Shown piece by piece: positions 1 to 8,339 of a stretch of 64,000 nucleotides of DNA; the stretch's first letter is position 1, and each line of letters begins with the position of its first letter. Origin of the DNA: Leptolinea sp964420995. Its GTDB lineage: Bacteria > Chloroflexota > Anaerolineae > Anaerolineales > Anaerolineaceae. The notes under the pieces were generated by a model. That model ran no database searches and was not told where the DNA came from. It saw only the letters and a program-made list of their open reading frames with translations. The stretch spans positions 1-64,000 of the forward strand of contig CAYQUX010000002.1 in NCBI GenBank assembly GCA_964420995.1. Reading direction: 5' to 3'. Made by a program: the position numbers and the translations under genes.

Positions 1-134
1 GCTGAGCCTGTCGAAGCCCGGCGGCTGAGCCTGTCGAAGCCCGGCGGCTGAGCCTGTCGAAGCCCGGCGGCTGAGCCTGTCGAAGCCCGGCGGCTGAGCC
101 TGTCGAAGCCCGGCGGCTGAGCCTGTCGAAGCCC
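1..134. repeat. 23-bp tandem repeat, about 5.8 copies
   Basis: A 23-bp unit starts at 1, 24, 47, 70, 93 and 116, and the last copy breaks off near 134. The copies are identical. The core CTGAGCCTGTCGAAG resembles a short dispersed motif seen in many bacterial genomes. The array touches the left edge of the window, so its true length is unknown. No coding role is visible. Confidence 0.95.
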
Positions 135-189
135 CAAAACCATTTTTTCTTCAGTTCCGGGAAACAGATTGATGCAATAATTTCAACGG

Positions 190-254
190 GAGATCCTTCA
201 CTTCGTTCAGGGTGACGTTTGATGAGATGGTCACCCCGGGTGAAAAAGGATCTC
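190..254. repeat. nested imperfect palindrome, dispersed-repeat type
   Basis: The outer arms GAGATCCTT (190-198) and AAGGATCTC (246-254) enclose inner arms GGGTGAC (210-216) and GTCACCC (230-236). The result is a 65-bp hairpin-forming element. Short elements of this style are scattered in intergenic regions of many bacteria and give misleading small ORFs. It lies between the tandem repeat and the nucleoside phosphorylase gene. Nothing else is seen in 135-373. Confidence 0.6.
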
Positions 255-373
255 GCTTCGACCACCTGATACAAGCCATAGTCATAAAAGGATGATTTAT
301 TAACAAGTAAGGAAAAAACACACAATGTTTCAGGTATAAAATTATCAATCATCTTATTGGAAGGATCTAATTC

Positions 374-1222
374 ATGACACGCAAAGTCGAAGATGGGCGT
401 AAGGGTTTGTCAGACGCCGAACTGGGCGGAGACATCGATGCGGGTATAACGAACAAACTCAAAGACTACAGTGGCTATATGCTGATGCCAGGTGACCCGG
501 ATCGCATCAGCGTAATGGCTGGTCAATGGGATTACGCACAGGAGTACCCGCAGGTACGCGGGTACCGGGCTGCCATTGGTGAATACAAAGGGGCAAAAAT
601 CTCCGCGATGACGTCCGGGATTGGTGCGCCATCACTGGAGTACAAATTAACAGAGGCAGCCGAGTCCGGCGCGCATACCATTATCCGTGTGGGCACTACT
701 GGTGGTATTCAGGAAGGAATCGAGTGCGGTGATTTGATCATCAATGACGCCTGCATCCGTCTGGACGGTATGACTCCCCTGTATGTGCGTCCTGAATTCC
801 CGGCGGCCGCTTCGTTTGAGGTCACCATGGCTCTGGTGGAAGCCGCCGAAACCTTTGGCTATCGCTACCATGTGGGTACAGGCTGCACGTCCGCGTCGTT
901 CTATGCCGGCCAGGGGCGTACGGCTTTTGGAGGCTATAAACTTTCGGATACCGATGCCTTTTTTGATGATATTCGCAAACTGGGTGTGTTGAATTTTGAG
1001 ATGGAAGCAGCTGCCCTTCTGACGCTGGCGCGGCTGTTCAAATTGCGCGCGGGGATTGTTGCGTCAGTGATCGCCCAACGTCTGGCCGGCAAGTGGGATG
1101 ACGCCGGCGGAGAAGACCGCGCCTGCCGCACCGGTGTCGAAGCCCTGCGCATTCTGCAGCATTGGGATCAGAAAAAAGCAAAGCGAAATAAGAAATACTT
1201 CTTTCCAGGATTGTCTCAATGA
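374..1222 (+). CDS. nucleoside phosphorylase, uridine phosphorylase-like (PNP/UDP family)
   Basis: Predicted cytoplasmic enzyme that splits a nucleoside with phosphate into base and ribose-1-phosphate, a salvage step. The 282-residue protein carries the family landmarks in order: GDPDR near residue 40 (phosphate site), SGIGAPS, RVGTTGGI near 105-112, and the block NFEMEAAALLTLARL near 213-227, whose Glu-Met-Glu is the ribose-binding signature of the uridine phosphorylase branch. The N-terminus is about 30 residues longer than E. coli Udp. A GGAAGG stretch lies about 10 bases before the ATG. The gene stands alone between repeat elements. The family is clear, but preference for uridine over purine nucleosides is inferred. 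Confidence 0.85.
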   Translation: MTRKVEDGRKGLSDAELGGDIDAGITNKLKDYSGYMLMPGDPDRISVMAGQWDYAQEYPQVRGYRAAIGEYKGAKISAMTSGIGAPSLEYKLTEAAESGAHTIIRVGTTGGIQEGIECGDLIINDACIRLDGMTPLYVRPEFPAAASFEVTMALVEAAETFGYRYHVGTGCTSASFYAGQGRTAFGGYKLSDTDAFFDDIRKLGVLNFEMEAAALLTLARLFKLRAGIVASVIAQRLAGKWDDAGGEDRACRTGVEALRILQHWDQKKAKRNKKYFFPGLSQ

Positions 1223-1361
1223 AATTTTTAGAATGGATTTCTCCTTTCCATAATAAAGCAATCATTCAAATCATTACTTCATGCGATTCCCTTCTTCACA
1301 GGTAGAGATCTTTTTGTTAGCAAAACATATCCCCGGCTTTTGGATATCCTTTGGATGCATT

Positions 1362-1902
1362 GAAGATTGCTTCGCCGGGAAGTACACCGGCTCGCAATGA
1401 CATTCCAACCCTATGTCATTGCGAGGGTGGATGCCCTACTCCACCCGAAGAAATCTTCTTTTGTCCCAAAAATCTTCACGAATTAAATTTCCTTTTCGCT
1501 TTAGTTGAAGATTGCTTTGCCGGAAAGTACACCAGCTCGCAATGACATTCCAACCTTATGTCATTGCGAGGGTGGATGCCCTTCTCCACCCGAAGCAATC
1601 TTCTTTTGTCCTAAAAATTTTTACGAATTAAATTTCCTTTTCGCTCTCGTTGAAGATTGCTTTGCCGGAAAGTACACCGGCTCGCAATGACATTCCAACC
1701 TTATGTCATTGCTTCGGGTGGATGCCCTACTCCACCCGAAGCAATCTTCTTTTGTCCCAAAAATCTTCACGAATTAAATTTCCTTTTCGCTCTCGTTGAA
1801 GGTTGCTTCGCCGAGAAGTACACCGGCTCGCAATGACAACTCTACATGTGTCATTGCGAGGGTGGAAGCCCTTCTCCACCCGAAGCAATCTTCTTTTGTC
1901 CC
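1362..1902. repeat. array A of a 145-bp palindromic repeat, four units
   Basis: Units start at 1362, 1507, 1652 and 1798 (the last is partial), with a period of 145-146 bases. Each unit is a roughly 105-bp nested palindrome: outer arms GAAGATTGCTTCG and CGAAGCAATCTTC, inner arms TCGCAATGACA and TGTCATTGCGA. An AT-rich spacer of about 40 bp follows. The TCATTGCGAG...GAAGCAATCTTC core is a widely dispersed bacterial repeat type. Small ORFs inside are repeat translation, not genes. The rest of 1223-2081 is AT-rich with no gene visible. Confidence 0.95.
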
Positions 1903-2081
1903 TTATATCTTCCAGGTTAAAAAAGGGTAATCGACTTGAATTAAGAATTCTAATTCGGCATAAGCATCGTTTCGAAAATCCTTGTATTTCACTTTAACTT
2001 CACTTAAAAAAGAATCTTTATTGCCATAGAAATATCTAGAAAGCGACCTTTTTAGGCAGAAAAAACCAGTAAAATTTAATT

Positions 2082-2369
2082 ATGAATAAGGAATATTTTG
2101 TTTACATATTAACAAATGATGCAAACACCACGTTATATACAGGGGTGACAAATAACCTGATTAGGAGAGTATCAGAGCATAAGAATGATTCCGTCGAAGG
2201 ATTTACGAAGAAATATCGATTACATAAACTTGTTTACTATGAATATACATCAGATGTGTATGCGGCTATTTCCAGAGAAAAACAAATTAAAGGAGGGTCA
2301 AGAAAAAAGAAAAATGATCTCATCAATTCGATAAACCCACTATGGAATGATCTATCAGAAGAATTTTAA
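2082..2369 (+). CDS. small GIY-YIG nuclease-fold protein
   Basis: A 95-residue protein consisting of little more than one GIY-YIG nuclease domain, the size of stand-alone YhbQ/UPF0213-type members. The start is canonical for the group: FVYILTN at 6-12 (the Y-x-Y/GIY position), then LYTGVTNNLIRRVSEH at about 18-33. This supplies the YTG (YIG) element, the catalytic Arg and a His. SREKQIKGGSRKKK near 64-77 holds the conserved Glu that binds metal. The gene is AT-rich compared with its neighbours and sits between two arrays of the same palindromic repeat. A role in nicking or spreading that repeat is inference only. Confidence 0.85.
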   Translation: MNKEYFVYILTNDANTTLYTGVTNNLIRRVSEHKNDSVEGFTKKYRLHKLVYYEYTSDVYAAISREKQIKGGSRKKKNDLINSINPLWNDLSEEF

Positions 2370-2411
2370 ATTTTTTCTCATAGCAAACTCTTTTATTGGT
2401 GGATTGTGTGT

Positions 2412-2882
2412 CTGGAAAGTGCACCTGTTCGCAATGACATTCCAACCTTATGTCATTGCGAGGGTGGACGCCCTTCTCCACCCNNNNNNNNNNNNNNNNN
2501 NNNNNNNNNNNNNNNNNNNNNNNNNNNNNNNNNNNNNNNNNNNNNNNNNNNNNNNNNNNNNNNNNNNNNNNNNNNNNNNNNNNCAATCTTCTTTTGTCTC
2601 AAAAATTTTTCCGAATTAAATTTCCTTTTCGCTTTAGTAGAAGATTGCTTCGCCGGGAAGTACACCGGCTCGCAATGACATTCCAACCTTATGTCATTGC
2701 GAGGGTGGACGCCCTTCTCCACCCGAAGCAATCTTCTTTTGTCTCAAAAATTTTTCCGAATTAAATTTCCTTTTCGCTTTAGTTGAAGATTGCTTCGCCG
2801 GGAAGTGCACCGGCTCGCAATGACATTCCAACCCTATGTCATTGCGAGGGTGGATGCCCTTCTTCACCCGAAGCAATCTTCT
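2412..2882. repeat. array B of the 145-bp palindromic repeat, interrupted by gap
   Basis: Same unit as array A. A partial, degenerate copy begins near 2412 and runs into the N gap. Copies resume after the gap, with full units starting at 2640 and 2785 and ending at 2882. These units are closer to each other than to array A: they share the spacer variant TCTCAAAAATTTTTCCG, which suggests recent local expansion. The stretch 2883-3124 is AT-rich and contains no gene. Confidence 0.93.
2484..2583. other. assembly gap, 100 N
   Basis: Exactly 100 N inside a repeat unit. A round number of N is a scaffolding convention, so the true gap length and the number of repeat units are unknown. Confidence 0.99.
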
Positions 2883-3016
2883 TTTTATATAAAATTTACC
2901 CTTCAATCAAAGGTGATTCAATCCATTTTTAGATAATTCATTAATTAACAAATTTCCGTTATACAAAGGTGATAAAAAGTATATAAAAAATTATGCAAAA
3001 GCAAACGAATTCCAAA

Positions 3017-3044
3017 TTGAATCATGTACAATAATTTCTATACG
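3017..3044 (+). promoter_or_regulatory. possible promoter of the GGDEF sensor gene
   Basis: TTGAAT at 3017-3022 and TATACG at 3039-3044 are 16 bases apart and lie about 80 bases before the ATG at 3125. The region is AT-rich, so chance matches are likely. This is a weak call. Confidence 0.3.
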
Positions 3045-3124
3045 CTTTTTTTTCGGAATCACTTTACCTGTACTATTTAGCATAATCAAAACCTCATATA
3101 AATAACCAAAGTCAGGTTCGGCAT

Positions 3125-6100
3125 ATGAAATTTACTCGGATCATCCATAGTGTTCTACTGGTTTTCATTCTTTCAGTCACCTGCCCGGGCAACCCCAAAA
3201 CAGTTATCGCCGCCAGCAAAACTGATCAGGATTTCTTCAAAGGTAACCTGCGGTTTGAACGATTGGCGGTTGAAGATGGCTTACCACACGCGACAGTCCT
3301 TTCGGTGTTACAGGACCGCCAGGGATTTATGTGGTTCGCCACCGCCAATGGATTGGCCCGTTATGATGGAAATACCTTCACCACTTTCCGGCATGATGTT
3401 GACAATTCAAACAGCCTGAGTAACAACAATACATTCTCCCTGATCGAATCATCAGACGGGTTGATCTGGGTCGGCACCGATCCGGGTGGATTGAACACAT
3501 TTGACCCGGCTACCGGGAAATTTGCCCTGTTTAAAAAAGAAGAAGGCAATCCGAATAGCCTGGTCGACAACAGCATCTGGTCTTTAATGGAAGCCCGGGA
3601 TGGCCGTATCTGGATTGGCACCCGGGGCGGAATAAGTGTTCTTGACCGGGGATCAGGGACCTTCAAGAATTACGTGATCAATCCTGAAAACCCTCGGGCA
3701 CTATCGGGTGCGGTGGTATATCGCATTTATCAGGATAAAAGTGGAACAATCTGGCTCGGGACCAGGAATGGATTGAACAGGTATGACCCGGAAACGGATG
3801 ATTTCACCGTTTTTGCCAACAACCCGGACGACCCGGAGAGCATCAGCCATAACAATGTCTGGTCTATGTTGGAAGACAGTCGGGGTGATTTTTGGGTGGG
3901 CACCCGCGGGGCTGGTCTCAATAAGTTTGACCGGAAAACAGGTAAATTTACCGTCTATCGGAACAAACCCGGCGACCCAAAAACCTTAAGTAATGACCGC
4001 ATCTGGAACCTGTTTGAAGACTCATCGGGTAATTTTTGGATTGTCACAGAAAATGGTGGCCTGAATTTATTCGACCGTGATAAAGAAATCTTCCGTTCAT
4101 TCCAGCACAACCCCAACGATCCATTCACTGTCAGTAATAACGACCTCTTCTGGTTGGCAGAAGACCGGTCAGGAGTATTGTGGATCACCAGCCGGTATGG
4201 CGGCGTCAATAAATTGTATCCAGCCTTTCAACGCTTTGGTCTTTATCGCAGCATACCCGGGAATGCAAACACCCTGAATTCAAATAATGTTTACAGCATC
4301 CTCGCGGAGGAAAATGGTGTCATCTGGATTGGAACATTCGGCGGAGGGTTGAACAGGTATGATCGGACCACCGACCAGATGACTCTGTACCGCAATGATC
4401 CAAACAATCCAGACAGTCTGTCCATAGACAAGATCCAGCATATTTACAAAGAGCATGATGGATACCTGTGGCTGGCAACTTCGGGTGGTGGATTGAATAA
4501 ATTGGATCTGGCCACGGGCAAGTTTACAATCTACAAAACTCAACCAGATACAGAGGACCTGCTCAGCAGTAATTTCTTAACAAAAATTTTCCCGGCAGAT
4601 CCTGATCACCTGTGGATTGGTACCCTGGGTTTTGGACTTGACCTTTTCAATAAAAAAACCGGCAAGGTGGAAGCCAAATTTAAAAATGATCCGAAAAACC
4701 CGGATTCTCTCACCGAAGATACAGTCTATGATATGGCCATTGAACGGTCAGGAAATGTATGGATCGCCACAGCGCGGGGTGGTCTTGAGCTGTTGGACCC
4801 GGAAAAGGGTATATTTACCCACCACCGTAATGACCTTGCTGACCCCAATACCATTCTGGATGACGCCGTATTCGCGCTTTATCTGGATGAATCCAAAGGA
4901 ATGATCTGGGCAGGGACATCCAATGGGTTAAGTGGACTTGAAATTTCAACCGGCAAGTGGCACAACTTTACAACAAAAGACGGACTCCCAAGTGACACAA
5001 TAGTCGGGATACAACCCGGAAAATCTGATGACCTCTGGATCAGTACTGGCAAAGGGATCAGTCATTTTAAAATTTCTGAAAAAACCTTCGAAAACTATAG
5101 CGTTAGGGACGGCTTACAGGGAGACCTTTTTGAAATATCCAGCACACACCTTGGCCCCGATGGAGAGGTGTTCTTTGGTGGGTCTAATGGCCTGACCTTT
5201 TTCCATCCAGACCAAATAAAAGAAAACACCTATAAGCCGCCGGTGTCATTCACCGGGTTTGAGTTGTTCAACGAATCCATTCCAACAGGAAGCGAGCTGC
5301 TTACCGGCCCCATCGAAAGCACACGAAAGATACAACTGGATCATGACCAATCTGTCGTGACCATTAAGTTTGCCGCATTAAGCTACCAATTGTCATTCAA
5401 AAATTTATACCAGTACAGAATGGAAGGATTTGATAAAGATTGGTCGCCGCCCAAAACCAGAAACGAGGTCACGTACACGAATTTACCTCCAGGAAGTTAT
5501 ACCTTCGAAGTTCGCGCGGCGAATAATGATGGTGTGTGGAATGATGAGTCTCGCCGTCTGAATATTGTTGTTCTCCCACCCTGGTGGGAAACCTGGTGGT
5601 TTAGAATAATTGCCATTATTGGCAGCTTTGTCTTCGTGTATTTACTCGTCCAATTGCGAATCAAAACTGTCAGTGTTAGAAACAAAGAACTGGAAACCCA
5701 TGTTAACGAACGCACCAGGGAACTGGAAGAATCAAGAGAGCAACTCAACAAAGCCAATTCTGAATTAAAGGCAAAACTGGAAGCGATTACAAAACTGGAA
5801 AAAGAAGTCCGAGAACTGGCAATCCACGACGCGCTTACAGGTCTATTCAACCGCCATTACTTATCCGAGCGGTTGATGGCAGAGTACAGCCGGGCTGAAA
5901 GAGGAAAAAAGTCAATCTCCTTCTTGCTGATGGATATCGACCATTTCAAAGACGTTAATGATACCTATGGCCACCAGGCCGGTGATCATACACTAAAGAT
6001 GCTTTCGCAGTCGCTGCTTTCTCATATCCGGCAGAGTGACATCGCCTGCCGTTACGGTGGTGAAGAATTCATGGTCATCATGCCAGATGCGGACGCTGAA

Positions 6101-6334
6101 GCAGCCTTCAACAAAGCGGAAGCATTCCGCAAGAGTATTCATGACATGACCATTGAATTTGAAAATCACACCTTTAACATTACTGTCTCAATTGGTATTG
6201 CAATATTTCCTGAACATGGCACTGACAACGATGAGATATTATCAAGCGCCGATGCCGCGTTATACGCCGCCAAGAAATCCGGTCGGAATAAAGTAGTAAT
6301 TTATCCGTCTGGTAAAAAAGGTTCAAAAAAATAG
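3125..6334 (+). CDS. two-propeller (Reg_prop/Y_Y_Y) transmembrane diguanylate cyclase
   Basis: A 1069-residue inner-membrane sensor predicted to make c-di-GMP. Order of parts: an N-terminal signal segment (about 1-30), then 14 Reg_prop blades recognised by repeated (I/L)W(I/V)GT-x-GG-hydrophobic motifs (two seven-bladed propellers, to about 700). A Y_Y_Y domain follows (YRMEGFDKDW near 761, then TYTNLPPGSY), then one membrane helix near 830-850, a coiled coil to about 890, and a GGDEF domain. The active site is GGEEF at 978-982. RQSD at 969-972 is the RxxD inhibitory site, five residues before it, so product feedback is likely. The propellers should lie outside the cytoplasm. The ligand cannot be told. 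The gene is single, and a terminator follows. Confidence 0.93.
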   Translation: MKFTRIIHSVLLVFILSVTCPGNPKTVIAASKTDQDFFKGNLRFERLAVEDGLPHATVLSVLQDRQGFMWFATANGLARYDGNTFTTFRHDVDNSNSLSNNNTFSLIESSDGLIWVGTDPGGLNTFDPATGKFALFKKEEGNPNSLVDNSIWSLMEARDGRIWIGTRGGISVLDRGSGTFKNYVINPENPRALSGAVVYRIYQDKSGTIWLGTRNGLNRYDPETDDFTVFANNPDDPESISHNNVWSMLEDSRGDFWVGTRGAGLNKFDRKTGKFTVYRNKPGDPKTLSNDRIWNLFEDSSGNFWIVTENGGLNLFDRDKEIFRSFQHNPNDPFTVSNNDLFWLAEDRSGVLWITSRYGGVNKLYPAFQRFGLYRSIPGNANTLNSNNVYSILAEENGVIWIGTFGGGLNRYDRTTDQMTLYRNDPNNPDSLSIDKIQHIYKEHDGYLWLATSGGGLNKLDLATGKFTIYKTQPDTEDLLSSNFLTKIFPADPDHLWIGTLGFGLDLFNKKTGKVEAKFKNDPKNPDSLTEDTVYDMAIERSGNVWIATARGGLELLDPEKGIFTHHRNDLADPNTILDDAVFALYLDESKGMIWAGTSNGLSGLEISTGKWHNFTTKDGLPSDTIVGIQPGKSDDLWISTGKGISHFKISEKTFENYSVRDGLQGDLFEISSTHLGPDGEVFFGGSNGLTFFHPDQIKENTYKPPVSFTGFELFNESIPTGSELLTGPIESTRKIQLDHDQSVVTIKFAALSYQLSFKNLYQYRMEGFDKDWSPPKTRNEVTYTNLPPGSYTFEVRAANNDGVWNDESRRLNIVVLPPWWETWWFRIIAIIGSFVFVYLLVQLRIKTVSVRNKELETHVNERTRELEESREQLNKANSELKAKLEAITKLEKEVRELAIHDALTGLFNRHYLSERLMAEYSRAERGKKSISFLLMDIDHFKDVNDTYGHQAGDHTLKMLSQSLLSHIRQSDIACRYGGEEFMVIMPDADAEAAFNKAEAFRKSIHDMTIEFENHTFNITVSIGIAIFPEHGTDNDEILSSADAALYAAKKSGRNKVVIYPSGKKGSKK

Positions 6335-6345
6335 TATCAAAAGAA

Positions 6346-6385
6346 AAACTTCCTCCAAATGATTTTTCTGGAGGAAGTTTCTTTT
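6346..6385. terminator. bidirectional terminator between convergent genes
   Basis: A 12-bp stem, 6346-6357 with 6369-6380 (AAACTTCCTCCA and its complement), closes an 11-base loop. T-rich sequence follows on the plus side and A-rich sequence precedes it. It can serve the GGDEF gene and the leftward ABC operon that ends at 6397. Confidence 0.85.
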
Positions 6386-6396
6386 ACTTATATGGA

Positions 6397-7623
6397 TCAT
6401 TCATATTTCACATCAACGCTCATTCCTGGCAGCAATCCATCCGGGGAGCTATCCAGCGTGATAATCGTCTGGTACACCACATCACCCCCCAGGGTATCAG
6501 CCATGGGCGCGATCTGACTTACCGCTCCATTAACATCCACAGCCAGAGCTTTCACAAATACCTTGACCGGCTGGCCAACCTTGATTTTGACCACATCACG
6601 TTCGCTCAGGTCAGTTGTCTCCACTTGTAATGTCTTCAAGTCAACCATGGCAACGATCAATTGACCTGGCGTGACCCAGTCACCGGGATGCACATTGAGG
6701 CGTCCGATCGAACCGTCAAATGGAGCTTTGATTTCCATCTCATCGAGAGCCGTCTGACTGGCCAACAATTGTGATTCGGCATTACTTACCCTTGCCTGTG
6801 CAAGTGCCATAGTCTCAGGATCAGGCCCATTTTTTACCCGGTCGAAAGCCTGCTGTGCATTTACCACTTCCGCTTTCGCTGCCTGCAGGTTGGCTTCCGC
6901 CTGATCGACATCCAGTTGACTTGGCATTCCGGTCAGGTAGTTCAGGTTGGCCAACGCTTTATCATAGGCTTTTTGCGCCGCTGAGAGTGCTGTCAACGCC
7001 CCGGCTTTATTAATATTGTCATCTGACAGGTCCTGGTAGTAACTGTACGCGTCTCTGGCTTTATCCAGATAATCCTTGGCCAGAATGTAATCCGCTTTCG
7101 CCGAATTAATCGTGCTTTCAGAGCCGTTACGATAATTTCGGTACTCCCGCCGGCGGGTGGCATCATCCAACGCTTTTTTGGCTTCCGCCAGGCGTACCTG
7201 TGTCGCGGCGCGGACTTTGTCCGCATTCCGGTTGACAGCCTCTAAAGCCTGCTGCGCCGATAACAATTCCAGTTTGGCAGCATCCACGGCCGCTTTCATT
7301 TTCTCACGCCCCGAAAGGACGACGAGTATGGTGCCATTTTTCACTTCCTGACCGACGTTCACATTCACAGTTTGCACCGAACTGGTGGTATTGGCTACAA
7401 ATTGCGCCTGATGTAGTGAAGTGATCACACCTGAAGCGTTTGCCTCTCCACCGGTTGAACCCGTGACAAAATTTGTACCTTTCGCAATCGGGCTGGCAGC
7501 CTGCACTGGCTGAGATTGCCCCGGGGAATCAAGTGAGACCGTTGGTATTGCCGTACTCGAATTCCCTATCGCCGTACAACTGGAAAGGATAAACAGCAAA
7601 CCAATAAGGTATATGCGCTTCAT
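6397..7623 (-). CDS. HlyD/MacA-type periplasmic adaptor lipoprotein of ABC exporter
   Basis: A 408-residue adaptor (membrane fusion protein). The N-terminus is a lipoprotein signal with lipobox LSSC at about 13-16, so it should be anchored by lipid outside the membrane. An N-terminal biotinyl-lipoyl half-domain (NVNVGQEVKNGTILVVLSG near 87-105) leads into a long helical hairpin rich in Ala, Lys and Glu (about 110-290). The second lipoyl half and barrel follow (IKAPFDGSIGRLNVHPGDWV near 297-316, then ETTDLSERDVVKIKVGQPV). It is the last gene of the operon, directly abutting the ATPase gene. It probably links substrate delivery to the two FtsX-like permeases. Substrate unknown. Confidence 0.85.
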   Translation of the reverse strand: MKRIYLIGLLFILSSCTAIGNSSTAIPTVSLDSPGQSQPVQAASPIAKGTNFVTGSTGGEANASGVITSLHQAQFVANTTSSVQTVNVNVGQEVKNGTILVVLSGREKMKAAVDAAKLELLSAQQALEAVNRNADKVRAATQVRLAEAKKALDDATRRREYRNYRNGSESTINSAKADYILAKDYLDKARDAYSYYQDLSDDNINKAGALTALSAAQKAYDKALANLNYLTGMPSQLDVDQAEANLQAAKAEVVNAQQAFDRVKNGPDPETMALAQARVSNAESQLLASQTALDEMEIKAPFDGSIGRLNVHPGDWVTPGQLIVAMVDLKTLQVETTDLSERDVVKIKVGQPVKVFVKALAVDVNGAVSQIAPMADTLGGDVVYQTIITLDSSPDGLLPGMSVDVKYE

Positions 7624-8328
7624 TCAGACTCCCATGGCGGCTTTCTCGACAACCTCATCCTTTACAATCAATCCATCCTGCAGGGTGACCACCCGGCGCG
7701 CGTACTGGATGACCCGCGGATCGTGCGTGGCAAAGATGAATGTGACACCGGTTTCTTTATTGAGACGGGTCATTACTTCCATCACCTGTTTCCCATTGGG
7801 AGTATCCAGGTTGGCGGTAGGTTCATCTGCCAGAATGATGGCAGGATTGGTGGCAAGCGCCCTGGCAACCGCCACACGCTGCTGCTGGCCGCCGCTCATT
7901 TGATCAGGCCGGTTATTGGCGCGGTCCGCTAAATCGACCATTTCCAGCAGGTATTTAACCCGGTCGTTCCTCTCAGAAGTCTTATTTCCCGCGAGAAGCA
8001 GGGGCATTTCAATGTCCTCATAAGCTGTCAGGGTCGGAATCAGGGCAAAGAACTGAAACACAAATCCGATGGATGCCGCGCGAATATCCGCGCGCTGATC
8101 GCGGTTGAGGTTTGTGACATCTTTCCCATTCACGTACACTTTCCCACTCGTCGGTTGATCCAAACATCCAATAAGCTGCAATAAAGTGGTCTTTCCAGAA
8201 CCAGATGGGCCGATCAATGCTGTGAATTCTCCCGATTGAACACGCAGATCAACGCCCTTCAATGCATTTGTCTCTACATTTCCAATCTTGTAGACCCGGG
8301 TTACATTTTCAGTTTTTACGACGTCCAT
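7624..8328 (-). CDS. ABC transporter ATP-binding protein, MacB/LolD type
   Basis: A 234-residue ATPase subunit. Walker A is GPSGSGKTT near 40-48, the signature is MSGGQQQR near 143-150, and Walker B with catalytic Glu is IILADEP near 164-170. The H-loop is ATHD near 201. The Q-loop stretch GFVFQFFALIPTLTAYEDIE is typical of the LolD/MacB/FtsE group, which drives mechanotransmission rather than classical import. GAGGAG precedes the ATG by about 8 bases. The gene sits 11 bases after permease 8340-9560 and abuts the adaptor gene, so it surely powers this permease pair. Confidence 0.93.
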   Translation of the reverse strand: MDVVKTENVTRVYKIGNVETNALKGVDLRVQSGEFTALIGPSGSGKTTLLQLIGCLDQPTSGKVYVNGKDVTNLNRDQRADIRAASIGFVFQFFALIPTLTAYEDIEMPLLLAGNKTSERNDRVKYLLEMVDLADRANNRPDQMSGGQQQRVAVARALATNPAIILADEPTANLDTPNGKQVMEVMTRLNKETGVTFIFATHDPRVIQYARRVVTLQDGLIVKDEVVEKAAMGV

Positions 8329-8339
8329 TGTAGACTCCT

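Noticed and set aside
1362..2882. CRISPR array
   Set aside because: Units are 145 bp with near-identical spacers and internal palindromes, and no cas gene is near. They are tandem palindromic repeats, not CRISPR.
1351..2906. Several 60-100 codon frames within the repeats
   Set aside because: They are translations of the palindromic unit, repeat the same peptide pattern on both strands, and run through N bases.
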